Shown in pieces: positions 7,994 through 16,355 of a stretch of DNA of 64,000 bases. The notes under the pieces are model-generated. The model was not told where the DNA came from. It saw nothing but the letters and a program-made list of their open reading frames with translations, and made no database searches. Made by a program: the position numbers and the translations under genes. The first letter of the stretch is position 1. The number at the start of each line of letters is the position of its first letter. The DNA is from MR-S7 sp000400995 (GTDB lineage: Bacteria > Pseudomonadota > Gammaproteobacteria > Burkholderiales > Burkholderiaceae_C): assembly GCF_045291395.1 (NCBI RefSeq), contig NZ_CP152342.1:1736001-1800000 (forward strand), given 5' to 3'.

Positions 7994-8923
7994 GTGACCT
8001 TGTCTCCATCGTCTGAACAAGCCTTTTCGCGCTCGCGCCCCAAGCTGATGGCCCTCGGCTATCGAATGCTTGGTTCCGTCGAAGAGGCTGAAGACTTGGT
8101 GCAGGATGTATGGCTGCGTTGGCATGATGAAGCCGAAAATCAGCGTGAAGTGGTGCTCGTTCCAGAGGCTTGGCTTGTCACGGTTACCACCCGCATGGCA
8201 ATTGACCGCTTGCGTGCTGCCAAGCTTCGACGAGAAGCCTATCCTGGCCTCTGGCTTCCCGAGCCACTGATCAGCGAAGGTCCGGCCTCCCCGGAGCAAA
8301 TCCACGAAGTTGCTGATGACGTTTCCATCGCATTCCTGGTGCTGCTCGATTGCCTGACGCCAGAGGCACGCGCGGCATTCTTGCTTCGGGAGGTCTTCGA
8401 CGTCGACTACGAGCATATTGCCGCAGCCATAGACAAGAGTGAGGCGGCATCCCGTCAAATCGTGCACCGTGCGAAGCAACGGCTAACGGCAGCGCGCGGC
8501 TCAGAGCGACAGAGGTCGCGAACCCCGCCGAAGGAGCAGTACGCGCTTCTGCATCGTTTGATACAGGCCATCATGGACGGTGATTTCAGCGGGATTCGCG
8601 CCTTGCTGGCCGAAGAGGCAGCTCTGGTAGGCGACTTTGGCAATAAGGGGCCAAGCTTGCGCCATCCCTTGAGCGGCGCCCAGCGTATTGCCCAACTGTA
8701 TTACGCGCACTACCTGCGGCATGGCAGAAACATGCGACTGGAACTGGCCTTCTTGAACGGTGAATGGGCTCTCTTGCGCTATCTACAAGACGAACTGGAG
8801 TCCATCCAGGCCTTTGAGTTCGAAGGTGGTCGCATCGCGCATGTGCGGATACAGCGCAATCCGGAGAAGTTAGCCAGCCTCAAACGCTACAGCGACTTGC
8901 TGACAGCGCCAAATCCTCACTGA
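7994..8923 (+). CDS. ECF41-family RNA polymerase sigma factor (SigJ-like) with SnoaL-like C-terminal domain
   Basis: This is a 309-aa sigma factor. Region 2 lies near residues 10-75 (RMLGSVEEAEDLVQDVWLRW) and region 4 near 115-170 (LTPEARAAFLLREVFDVDYE). They are followed by a C-terminal SnoaL-like domain that acts as a fused regulatory domain in ECF41 factors. The linker carries the ECF41 hallmark WLPEP, and the C terminus carries NPEKL (usual NPDKL). The usual DGGGK motif is replaced by GDFGNKG. The GTG start at 7994 is the first in the frame; a TTG at 8000 is an alternative. The next gene is the typical ECF41 partner, a carboxymuconolactone decarboxylase-like protein, preceded by an ECF41-like promoter. 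Confidence 0.92.
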   Translation: MTLSPSSEQAFSRSRPKLMALGYRMLGSVEEAEDLVQDVWLRWHDEAENQREVVLVPEAWLVTVTTRMAIDRLRAAKLRREAYPGLWLPEPLISEGPASPEQIHEVADDVSIAFLVLLDCLTPEARAAFLLREVFDVDYEHIAAAIDKSEAASRQIVHRAKQRLTAARGSERQRSRTPPKEQYALLHRLIQAIMDGDFSGIRALLAEEAALVGDFGNKGPSLRHPLSGAQRIAQLYYAHYLRHGRNMRLELAFLNGEWALLRYLQDELESIQAFEFEGGRIAHVRIQRNPEKLASLKRYSDLLTAPNPH

Positions 8924-8992
8924 TCGAACCCGTCCGAGGAGCAAAACAACGCTCGCAGCGCGCGGTTGTTCGCCGCGATTTTCTTCAACAGG

Positions 8993-9019
8993 TGTCACAG
9001 AGCCCTCATGTCAAACGTC
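8993..9019 (+). promoter_or_regulatory. ECF41-type promoter upstream of the AhpD-like gene
   Basis: TGTCACA (8993-8999) is separated by exactly 16 bases from CGTC (9016-9019). This matches the consensus reported for ECF41-dependent promoters (TGTCACA-N16-CGTC). It lies 61 bases before the start of the gene at 9080 and downstream of the sigma factor gene. Confidence 0.8.
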
Positions 9020-9079
9020 TTGTGAGCAGGAGGTCGCGGTCGGCCTCCGCCCCTCATTGACATTGAAGGAATCTGATCT

Positions 9080-9529
9080 ATGAATCGCGCTGTATGGTTT
9101 CAAGCCTCCCCTGAAGGTGCCAAGGCTGTTGGAACGCTGCACCACTTCGTTACCAAGAGCACTGGCCTACCGAGTTTGCTGACTCACCTAGTCTTCCTGC
9201 GTGTGTCGCAGATCAATGGTTGCGCGCACTGCATCGACATTCATACGCGTGACCTACTTGCTGAAGGCATGTCGGTTGAAAAGATGGTACTCATCCCTGT
9301 CTGGCACGAGGCCCAATACCTATTCTCTGAACAGGAGCGCGCGGCGTTGGCGTGGAGCGAGGAAGTAACGCTGGTGAGCGAGACTCACGCTTCAGATGAG
9401 GCCTATTCGGCCGCATTGGCCGTGTTCGGAGAAAAGGATCTGGTGGATCTGACTCTCACGATTGCAGCCATGAATGCTATCAATCGCATGGGCATAAGCT
9501 TCCGTATGAAGCCTCGTGCCAAGTTGTAA
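9080..9529 (+). CDS. Carboxymuconolactone decarboxylase family protein (AhpD-like), ECF41 partner
   Basis: This is a 149-aa protein of the CMD/AhpD fold. The redox motif C48-A-H-C51 with H55 lies in INGCAHCIDIH, as in the AhpD alkylhydroperoxidases; no true carboxymuconolactone decarboxylase role is implied. The ATG at 9080 follows GAAGGAATC. The gene directly follows the ECF41 sigma gene and has its own TGTCACA/CGTC promoter, so it is very likely the target of that sigma factor. The physiological substrate of these ECF41-linked proteins is unsettled. Confidence 0.92.
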   Translation: MNRAVWFQASPEGAKAVGTLHHFVTKSTGLPSLLTHLVFLRVSQINGCAHCIDIHTRDLLAEGMSVEKMVLIPVWHEAQYLFSEQERAALAWSEEVTLVSETHASDEAYSAALAVFGEKDLVDLTLTIAAMNAINRMGISFRMKPRAKL

Positions 9530-9797
9530 GGCGGCGGACAGGCCGCGATTACGGGGCTGAGCGGCCCGCTCCAGGCGCGCGTTTTGGGTGCCAGCAAGCG
9601 ACCGCTCCTGGCCCCAAAGCAACCGTCGCCGTCTCGTCCGGGATCGTCAGCAACCGCTGCGGAGCCGCCGCTGCTCAATTGCTCTCAAACCGGAGCAACA
9701 CTCCCCGGGTTAAACGCCAAGGCGATCTGTGCCTGTCCTTCTTCCTCGTCACCCAGCGGACAGCCTCGCCCCAACCCCTCCCTCCATAATTTCGTGC

Positions 9798-11636
9798 ATG
9801 ACCACACCCCTGCGCGCCACCCTCGAATTCCAGCTCTACGACTGGCTCCAGGCCGAGTCCCTTGCCACCCGCGAGCGGTTCACCGACCACTCGCGCGAGA
9901 CCTTCGATGCCGTCCTCGACACCTGCGAGCGCATCGCGCGCGAGAAGTACGCGCCGTTCAACCGCACGGTGGACACGCAGGAGCCCCAGTTCGACGGCGA
10001 GAAGGTCATCCTGCCCCAGTGCACCCACGATGCGCGCGTGGCCTATGCCGACAGCGGCATGCTCGGCGCCGCGCAGGACTACGCGCTGGGCGGCATGCAG
10101 CTGCCCTATGTGGTGGAGTCGGCGGCCAACAGCTTCTTCGGCTGCGCTTCGATCGGCATCGGCGCCAACCTGCTGACCACCGGCAATGCCAACGCCATCC
10201 TGGCGCACGGCACGCCGTTGCAGCAGCAGGTGTTCGCCGCCAACGAGTTCAACGGCCGCTGGGCCGGCACCATGTGCCTGAGCGAGCCGCAGGCGGGCTC
10301 GTCCCTCTCCGACATCGCCACGCGTGCCGAGCCGGACGGCGAGGGCTCCGCAGCCGACCCGCTGGGCCCGCGCTACCGCCTGCGCGGCAACAAGATGTGG
10401 ATCAGCGCGGGCGACCATGAGCTGACCGAGAACATCGTCCACCTCGTGCTCGCCAAGATCCCGGGGCCGGACGGCAAGACCATCCCCGGCGTGAAGGGCA
10501 TCTCGCTGTTCATCGTGCCCAAGAAGCTGGTGGACGCCGAAGGCCGCCTGACCGGCGAGCGCAACGACGTGGCCCTGGCTGGGCTGAACCACAAGCTGGG
10601 CTGGCGCGGCACCGTCAACACGCTGCTGAACTTCGGCGAGGGCAAGTACCCCGTGCGCGGCGGCGCGGGCGCCATCGGCTACTTGGTCGGCCAGCCGGGC
10701 GAGGGGCTCAAGTGCATGTTCCACATGATGAACGAAGCGCGCATCTCCATCGGCATGGCTGCCACCATGCTGGGCTTGGCGGGCTACTACGCGAGCCTGG
10801 ACTACGCCAGGACGCGCCTGCAGGGCCGCCCGGTGGGCAGCGGCGGCAAGGACGCCAGCGCTCCCCAGGTGCGCCTGATCGAGCACGCCGACATCAAACG
10901 CATGCTGCTGGCGCAAAAGAGCTACTGCGAGGGCGCGCTGGCGCTCAACCTCTACTGCGCGCGCCTGGTGGACGAGGGCCGCACGGGCGATGCGCAAGCT
11001 GCCGCCGATGCCCGGCTGCTGCTGGAGGTACTCACCCCCATCGCCAAGAGCTGGCCCAGCGAGTTCTGCCTGGAGGCCAACAGCCTCGCCATCCAGATCC
11101 ACGGCGGCTACGGCTACACGCGCGACTTTCCCGTGGAGCAGTACTGGCGCGACAACCGGCTGAACATGATCCACGAGGGCACGCACGGCATCCAGGCCGC
11201 CGACCTGCTGGGCCGCAAGGTGGTCATGCAGGGCGGGGCGGGGCTGCAGCTGCTGGCGCGCACCGTCAACGCCACCATCGAAAAGGCGCTGCAGCGGCCC
11301 GAGCTTGCCGCCTACGCCAACCAGCTCGCCCAGGCCCTGCAGGACGTGGGCGGCGCCACCAAGGCCGCCTGGGCCACGGGCAACGCGGGTGAGGCGCTGG
11401 CCAATGCCGTGCCCTACATGCAGGCCTTCGGCCACCTGGTGCTGGCCTGGATGTGGCTGGACATGGCGCATGCCGTGCTGTCTCGCGATGCTTCTCTTTC
11501 CATAGCTGCCAGCGCTGGCCGGATGGTCGCCTGCCGCTATTTCTTCCACTATGAGCTGCCGCGCATCGGCGCCTGGCTGGAAGTGGTTCGCCGGCGCGAC
11601 GGCACCTGCACGGACATGGCCGAAGACGCCTTCTGA
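9798..11636 (+). CDS. Acyl-CoA dehydrogenase (large, with C-terminal acetyl-CoA-dehydrogenase-like domain)
   Basis: This is a 612-aa FAD enzyme. It has the family signatures MCLSEPQAGS (about residue 155), the substrate-entry segment YRLRGNKMWISAGDHE, IHGGYGYTRDFPVEQ and a C-terminal four-helix extension found in the about 600-residue acyl-CoA dehydrogenases. The ATG at 9798 begins MTTPLRATLEFQLYDWLQ, the usual start for these; the upstream frame is intergenic. Codons about 564-575 (DASLSIAASAGR) coincide with half a copy of the dispersed hairpin repeat. The CoA substrate is not predictable. A flavodoxin-like gene follows after 20 bases. Confidence 0.92.
   Translation: MTTPLRATLEFQLYDWLQAESLATRERFTDHSRETFDAVLDTCERIAREKYAPFNRTVDTQEPQFDGEKVILPQCTHDARVAYADSGMLGAAQDYALGGMQLPYVVESAANSFFGCASIGIGANLLTTGNANAILAHGTPLQQQVFAANEFNGRWAGTMCLSEPQAGSSLSDIATRAEPDGEGSAADPLGPRYRLRGNKMWISAGDHELTENIVHLVLAKIPGPDGKTIPGVKGISLFIVPKKLVDAEGRLTGERNDVALAGLNHKLGWRGTVNTLLNFGEGKYPVRGGAGAIGYLVGQPGEGLKCMFHMMNEARISIGMAATMLGLAGYYASLDYARTRLQGRPVGSGGKDASAPQVRLIEHADIKRMLLAQKSYCEGALALNLYCARLVDEGRTGDAQAAADARLLLEVLTPIAKSWPSEFCLEANSLAIQIHGGYGYTRDFPVEQYWRDNRLNMIHEGTHGIQAADLLGRKVVMQGGAGLQLLARTVNATIEKALQRPELAAYANQLAQALQDVGGATKAAWATGNAGEALANAVPYMQAFGHLVLAWMWLDMAHAVLSRDASLSIAASAGRMVACRYFFHYELPRIGAWLEVVRRRDGTCTDMAEDAF
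11489..11523. repeat. Partial dispersed hairpin repeat inside the acyl-CoA dehydrogenase gene
   Basis: The segment TCTTTCCATAGCTGCCAGCG followed by CTGGCCGG matches the left half of the dispersed repeat. It is translated in frame as part of the acyl-CoA dehydrogenase, between two conserved C-terminal helices. Confidence 0.5.
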
Positions 11637-11656
11637 CCCCAGGCGACAATGCGCGC

Positions 11657-12157
11657 ATGTCTGGCCGCAAGACCCTGCTCATCGTCTACCACTCGTTGAC
11701 TGGCGGCACGGCCCAGATGGCCGAGGCGGCGCGGGCCGGCGCGGAGGGCGAGCCGGCGGTGCAGGCGCGGCTGCTGCACGCGGCGCAGGCGGGGCCGGAC
11801 GATGTGCTGGGTGCCGACGGCTACCTGTTCGCCACGCCCGAGAACCTGGCTGCCGTCAGCGGGCAGCTCAAGGACTTCTTCGACCGCTGCTACTACCCAG
11901 CGCTCGAGCGCATCAACGGCCGGCCCTACGCCAGCCTGGTCTGCGCGGGCAGCGACGGGCAGAACGCGGCGCGGCAGATCGCGCGCATCGCCACCGGCTG
12001 GCGCCTCAAGCCCGTGGCCGACCCGCTCATCGTCTGCACCCACGCGCAGACGCCCGAGGCCATCCTGGCGCCCAAGCAGATCGGCGCGGACGATCTGGAG
12101 CGCTGCCGCGCGCTGGGAGAGGCGCTGGCGGCGGGGCTGGCGCTGGGCGTGTTCTGA
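11657..12157 (+). CDS. Flavodoxin-like / NAD(P)H-dependent FMN reductase family protein
   Basis: This is a 166-aa single-domain protein with a flavodoxin fold. The FMN phosphate loop is YHSLTGGTAQMAE (residues about 11-23), followed by LFATPENLAAVSGQLKDFFDRCYY, the region that closes over the isoalloxazine ring. It would bind FMN in the cytoplasm and act as an electron carrier or quinone/flavin reductase; the partner is unknown. ATG at 11657 is 20 bases after the acyl-CoA dehydrogenase stop. A link to electron transfer from that dehydrogenase is possible but not shown. Confidence 0.8.
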   Translation: MSGRKTLLIVYHSLTGGTAQMAEAARAGAEGEPAVQARLLHAAQAGPDDVLGADGYLFATPENLAAVSGQLKDFFDRCYYPALERINGRPYASLVCAGSDGQNAARQIARIATGWRLKPVADPLIVCTHAQTPEAILAPKQIGADDLERCRALGEALAAGLALGVF

Positions 12158-12352
12158 TCTACACTCACGGTCCATGTCCTCCTTGCCCACGCTTTTGCTT
12201 CGTGCCCAGCCTACCGCTGGCCTGCGCGTGCGTTCGGGCAATCCTCCCCCTCCCATCCTCCGCATCCTGGCTGGCTGACCGGCCCGCCATTTCCTTGTGC
12301 ATGCAGGGCCTGCGCCCGCGTGCTGGGTGTGTATTTGACGGATGGGATTCCC

Positions 12353-13225
12353 ATGTCTTTCTCGTATCGAAAATTCCTGGCCTCCTGGGGGGCGATGTCG
12401 CTGTTCGTGCTGCTCTGGGGCAGTGCGGCGATCTTCACGCGCTGGGTGCTGGACCATGGCTCGCCCTCGGCGGTGCTGCTGGCGCGCTACGGCATCGCCT
12501 GCCTGGCGTTGCTGGCCGCGCTGCCCTGGCGGCGCGGGCCCTGGCTGCCGCAACCGGGGACGCGCGGCACCGTGGCCCTGGCGGGCCTGCTCATGGTGGC
12601 GTGCTATTCGGTGTGCTATTTCCAGGCCATGGCCCACGGCATCACGCCGGGGCTGATCGCCACGCTGCTCGGGGTGCAGCCGATCCTCACGCTGCTGCTG
12701 GTAGAGCGGCGCTTTGGCGCGGCCCGCCTGGGCGGCCTGCTGCTCGCGCTGGCGGGCCTGGGCCTGGTGGTGCGCCAGAGCCTGCTGGCTACGGGCTTCG
12801 ACGCCACCGGCCTGGCCTTCGCACTGGGAGCGCTGGCTTGCATGACGGTGGGAGCCATCGTGCAAAAACAGGTACGGCAGGCGCCGCTGCAGGTGCTGCC
12901 GCTGCAGTACGCCGTCACGCTGGCGGTGTGCCTGGCATTCGCGCAGGTGCAGCCGCTGCGCTGGGACGGCAGCCTGGGGTTCTGGCTGCCCGTGCTGTTC
13001 CTGGGGCTGGTGATCTCGGTGGTGGCGCAGTGGCTGCTGTACCGGCTGATCCAGGGCGGCAGCCTGGTGAACGTGACCACCCTGTTCTACCTGGTGCCTG
13101 CGGTGACCGCGCTGCTGGACTACGCCGTGCTGGGCAACGCCCTGGGGCTGCTGGCCGTCCTGGGCATGGTGTGCATCCTGGCCGGAGTGGTGCTGGTGCA
13201 CCGGCAGCCCGCAGGCGCGGGCTGA
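12353..13225 (+). CDS. EamA/DMT-family transporter
   Basis: This is a 290-aa inner-membrane protein with about ten predicted helices in two EamA repeats, for example WGSAAIFTRWVL at the start and VVLVHRQPAGAG at the end. The size and pattern match drug/metabolite exporters such as RhaT/YdcZ relatives. The start ATG at 12353 gives MSFSYRKFLASWGAM; an upstream GTG at 12320 would add 11 residues. The region before it (12158-12352) shows no clear promoter. The substrate is unknown. The gene is convergent with the CynX-like transporter, with a long inverted repeat between them. Confidence 0.88.
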   Translation: MSFSYRKFLASWGAMSLFVLLWGSAAIFTRWVLDHGSPSAVLLARYGIACLALLAALPWRRGPWLPQPGTRGTVALAGLLMVACYSVCYFQAMAHGITPGLIATLLGVQPILTLLLVERRFGAARLGGLLLALAGLGLVVRQSLLATGFDATGLAFALGALACMTVGAIVQKQVRQAPLQVLPLQYAVTLAVCLAFAQVQPLRWDGSLGFWLPVLFLGLVISVVAQWLLYRLIQGGSLVNVTTLFYLVPAVTALLDYAVLGNALGLLAVLGMVCILAGVVLVHRQPAGAG

Positions 13226-13387
13226 GAAGGTGTGAACGAACCCGTCATGCCCGCTCGTTCCGCAAAAACGCACTCCATCGGCGTTGCAAATGCTCGCCAT
13301 AGCCGAGCTATGGCTGTGCTTTGCGCCTTGATGGAGCACGTTTGTGCGGCCCGCTCGGCCACGCCCGATTCATCCACACCTTATGAG
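13222..13387. repeat. Long imperfect inverted repeat (about 165 bp) between convergent transporter genes
   Basis: The two arms, 13222-13304 and 13306-13387, are imperfect reverse complements over about 80 bases each. Examples are GGTGTG at 13229 against CACACC ending at 13380, and CATAGC (13298-13303) against GCTATG (13307-13312) around a CGA centre. It fills the gap between the EamA gene and the CynX-like gene. It may serve as a bidirectional terminator or be a small non-coding mobile element. Confidence 0.75.
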
Positions 13388-13407
13388 CCGTCAGGCAGGC
13401 GCGCGCA

Positions 13408-14598
13408 TCACCCGCGTGTAGTGCGCGGGCGCCAGGCGCGTGGTGAGCACGCCGACCGCCAGCACGGCAGCGAACTGCGCCAGCCAGCCCGCGCGAAAGC
13501 CCCCGTGGCCTGGTGCAGCCGGGCGACCGCCCAGGGCGCCATCGCCGCGAGGATGAAGCCGCCGCCTTGCATCAGCGCGTTCAGCGCCCCGGCCTGCGCC
13601 GGATGGGGCAGGTGGTCCAGCGCCACCACCATGTTGAGCGCGAAGCAGCCGCCCAGGCCCACGCCCAGCACGATGGCGGTGGCCTGTGGCGCGGCGCCCG
13701 GCCACCAGGCCAGCAGCGCGAAGCCGATGGCCTGGCAGGCCAGGGTGAACCCGATCCACGCGCGCCGGTCGAGCCGGCGCGCGGCCAGCGCAGGCAGCGT
13801 AAGCGCCGCGGCTGCCTGCGCCACCGACAGCACGGCCACCAGCAGGCCGCTGCGTGCGGAGCTCCAGCCCAGTGTCTGGTAGTAGGGGGCCAGCCAGGCC
13901 ACCACCGATGCGTATCCGCCGTTGACCAGGCCGAAGCAGGCCATCAGCAGCCAGGTGCGCGGGCGGTGCAGCAGCCAGCCCGTGCCGTCCTGGACCGGGG
14001 CCGTGGCAGCCGCAGGCGCAGCAGGGGAGGGTTCGCGCAGCGTGTGCCAGGCCAGCGCCAGCGCGGGCAGCACGGGGGCGGCCCACATCGCCAGCGCCGC
14101 CTGCCAGCCCAGGCCCCACTGCAGGGCCAGCGGCGAGAGCTGCGCGCCCAGCGCCCCGCCGCCCATCAGCGCGGCGGAGTACACGCCCATCATCTGCGCC
14201 ACGCCGCCGGGCGATCGGCGCTTGATCAGTCCAGGCAGCACGCCCTGCACCAGCGCCACGCCGGCGCCGCACAGTGCGGCGCTGGCCAGCAGCACCGCCG
14301 CGCTGGCGCCGCCCAGGCGCAGCAGGCAGCCCAGGGCGACGAGCAGCAGCGCGCCCGCCACGCAGGCGCGCGCACCCAGGCGGCGCAGCGCGGCCGGCGC
14401 GGCCCAGGCGCCTGCACCCATCAGCGCCATGGGCAGCAGCGTGAGCCAGGCGAGCGCCGACAGATCCATGCCCGTGCTGGCCTGGATGGTCTGGCCCAGC
14501 GGGCCGACGGCGGTGAGGAAGGGGCGCAGGTTCAGCGTGACCAGCACCACCGTGGCCAGCCACAGCAGCGCGGCCGTGCGCGGCGCTTCACGCGCCAT
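13408..14598 (-). CDS. CynX/NimT-type MFS transporter, C terminus frameshifted
   Basis: This is a 396-aa open frame with about 11-12 membrane helices, resembling CynX/NimT/YeaN MFS carriers (LWLATVVLVTLNLRPFLTAV at the start, and a WLLMACFGLVNGGYASVVAWL helix). After about residue 363 (HQATGAFARAG) the frame loses hydrophobic character. The neighbouring frame from there, ending at 13391, encodes a convincing last helix (GWLAQFAAVLAVGVLTTRLAP). One missing G in the five-base run at 13500-13504 explains this. The start ATG at 14598 overlaps the end of the deaminase gene by 11 bases. The substrate is unknown. Confidence 0.82.
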   Translation of the reverse strand: MAREAPRTAALLWLATVVLVTLNLRPFLTAVGPLGQTIQASTGMDLSALAWLTLLPMALMGAGAWAAPAALRRLGARACVAGALLLVALGCLLRLGGASAAVLLASAALCGAGVALVQGVLPGLIKRRSPGGVAQMMGVYSAALMGGGALGAQLSPLALQWGLGWQAALAMWAAPVLPALALAWHTLREPSPAAPAAATAPVQDGTGWLLHRPRTWLLMACFGLVNGGYASVVAWLAPYYQTLGWSSARSGLLVAVLSVAQAAAALTLPALAARRLDRRAWIGFTLACQAIGFALLAWWPGAAPQATAIVLGVGLGGCFALNMVVALDHLPHPAQAGALNALMQGGGFILAAMAPWAVARLHQATGAFARAGWRSSLPCWRSACSPRAWRPRTTRG

Positions 14599-15058
14599 GG
14601 GCTGCGGGCCAGGGGGCGTCGCCGTAGAGCTGCGCGGGGGTGATGCCGGTGTCCAGCCGTGCGATCGGCAGCGGGGGCGGGTCCAGCGGCATACGCAGGC
14701 GCTGGTACGCGCCTTCGCTGGACAGCCCGTAGGGCGCGGCGTCGTGGTTGTCGAAGGCGTAGAACACCCGCTCGGCGCCTGCCATCACCAGCGCGGCCAG
14801 GCACATGGGGCAGGGGTGGCCGCTGGCGTAGATGGCGCAGCCCGCCAGGCTGGGGCGGGCCAGCGCGCGCGTGGCGGCGCGCAGGGCCTGCATTTCGGCA
14901 TGGGCGCTGGGGTCGTGGCTGTGCACGATCTCGTTCACGCCGGTGGCGATCACCTCGCCGCCGCGCGCCAGCACGGCGCCGAACGGGCGGCCGCCCTGGG
15001 CGCGGTTGTCATGGGCGAGCTGCACGGCTTGGCGCAGCAAGGCGGTATCGGTGGGCAT
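14588..15058 (-). CDS. Nucleoside deaminase (tRNA/guanine deaminase-like CDA fold)
   Basis: This is a 156-aa zinc-dependent deaminase. The zinc and proton-transfer motif is HAEMQA (about residues 53-58), and the cysteine pair is PCPMC (about 82-86). The C-terminal segment fits guanine deaminase/TadA-like enzymes of this length. It probably deaminates a purine base or nucleoside in the cytoplasm; guanine is a guess. It is encoded upstream of, and overlapping, the CynX-like transporter gene, so the two may form an operon for a nitrogenous substrate. The start at 15058 follows a copy of the dispersed repeat. Confidence 0.88.
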   Translation of the reverse strand: MPTDTALLRQAVQLAHDNRAQGGRPFGAVLARGGEVIATGVNEIVHSHDPSAHAEMQALRAATRALARPSLAGCAIYASGHPCPMCLAALVMAGAERVFYAFDNHDAAPYGLSSEGAYQRLRMPLDPPPLPIARLDTGITPAQLYGDAPWPAAHGA

Positions 15059-15068
15059 CGGCTACTCC

Positions 15069-15118
15069 TGAAATGAGAGCTGGCAGCGCTTGTGCCACCA
15101 GCGGTGGAGCCGATTTTA
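15069..15118. repeat. Dispersed hairpin repeat, copy upstream of the deaminase gene
   Basis: The copy reads TGAAATGAGAGCTGGCAGCG, then CTTGTGCCACCAGCGGTGGA and GCCGATTTTA. It matches the dispersed repeat in forward orientation and lies immediately upstream of the minus-strand deaminase start, so it may be in the leader of that transcript. Confidence 0.7.
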
Positions 15119-15146
15119 GGAAGAGGCCAATAACCTTGCCGGCGGG

Positions 15147-16276
15147 TTATCGCCGGAATTGCCCGCTGGCGTCGATGATGGACAGCTCGACGAACGAAAG
15201 GCCCGTGCGGTCGCCCGGGCCGTAGCCCAGCTCCAGGCCGCCCAGGTCGTAGTGGCCCATGCCCGACAGCGCCGCCACGATCTTCTCGCGCGTGGGCTTG
15301 GGGCCGGCGCGGCGCAGGCCTTCCACCAGCACCTTGGCGGAGGCGAATCCCTCCATCACCGATGGCGACAGCGTGGCGCCCTTGGCCTTGGCGAGCGTGG
15401 CAGCCTCGCGGTTGATGGAGTAGCTCATGGAGCGCTCGTTGGGGAACACCTGCGTCACGATCACGCCGCGCACCGCGTCGCCGAGCTGCTTGGTGAAGCC
15501 CGAGGAGGCGTTGTTGGACACGGTGATGACCTGCATGGCCGAACCCGCCTGGCGCAGCGCCTTCACGCCGCCGCTGACGGCCACGCTGGAGCCGATCCAG
15601 ATCACGGCCTGGGCGTCGGCCTTGATCAACTGGGGCACGATGGCCGCGAAGTCGGGCTTGCTGCGGTCGGCCTTGATGACGGCCACGGGCTTGAGGCCCG
15701 TCTTCTGGAAGCCCTTCTCGGCGCCGGCCAGGCAGTCCTCGCCGAAGCTGTCGTCCACATGCACCACGGCCAGGCGCCCCACGCTCAAGGTGTGCAGGTG
15801 CTCCACGGCCTTCTCGGTCTCCGCCTGGTAGCTGGAGCGCACGTTGAAGACCAGCGGATTGACCGGCTGGTGGAACACCATGGCGCCGGTGGAAGGGGCG
15901 ATCAGCGCGATGTTGTGCTTGGCCAGGTGGGGCAGGATGGCCTCGGTGTGGGGCGTGGCACGGCTCATGAAGAGGGCCAGCACGTTGTCCTGCTCGATCA
16001 GCCGGCGGGCGTTCTCCCCGGCCAGGGGGGCTCGAACTTGTCGTCCAGCGTGATCAGCTTGATCTGCTCGCCGTGCACCCCGCCCTTGGCGTTGACGTGG
16101 TCCAGGTAGAGCCGCACGCCCACCAGCGTCTCGCCCACGCTGGCCGCCACGGGGCCGGTGACGGCGGTGGTCTGGCCGATCAGGAGTTCGGCGGGCGCCT
16201 GGCTCGCGGCCAGCGCGGTGAACAGGGCGGCGGTGGCGCGCAGGGCGCGCTTGCGCAAGAGAAGAATCGGCGTCAT
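15147..16276 (-). pseudogene. Branched-chain amino acid-type ABC transporter substrate-binding protein, frameshifted
   Basis: The start at 16276 encodes a signal peptide (MTPILLLRKRALRATAALFT..., cleavage near ASQAPA) and then LLIGQTTAVTGPVAASVGETL, typical of LivJ-like periplasmic binding proteins. After DDKFEPP the frame shifts and soon stops (15998). The frame +1 away continues with LAGENARRLIEQDNVLALFM and runs to 15147. Restoring one base in the six-G run at 16025-16030 would give a normal protein of about 376 aa. It has no permease neighbours here, so it is an orphan binding protein. Either a recent pseudogene or a sequencing under-call. Confidence 0.85.
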
Positions 16277-16355
16277 TGGGGTCTCCGTATAAGGTAAGAG
16301 TCTATTCAGATCTGCAACCAAACCCTGCATGGCCCTGGAGGACGCTTGACAGGCC

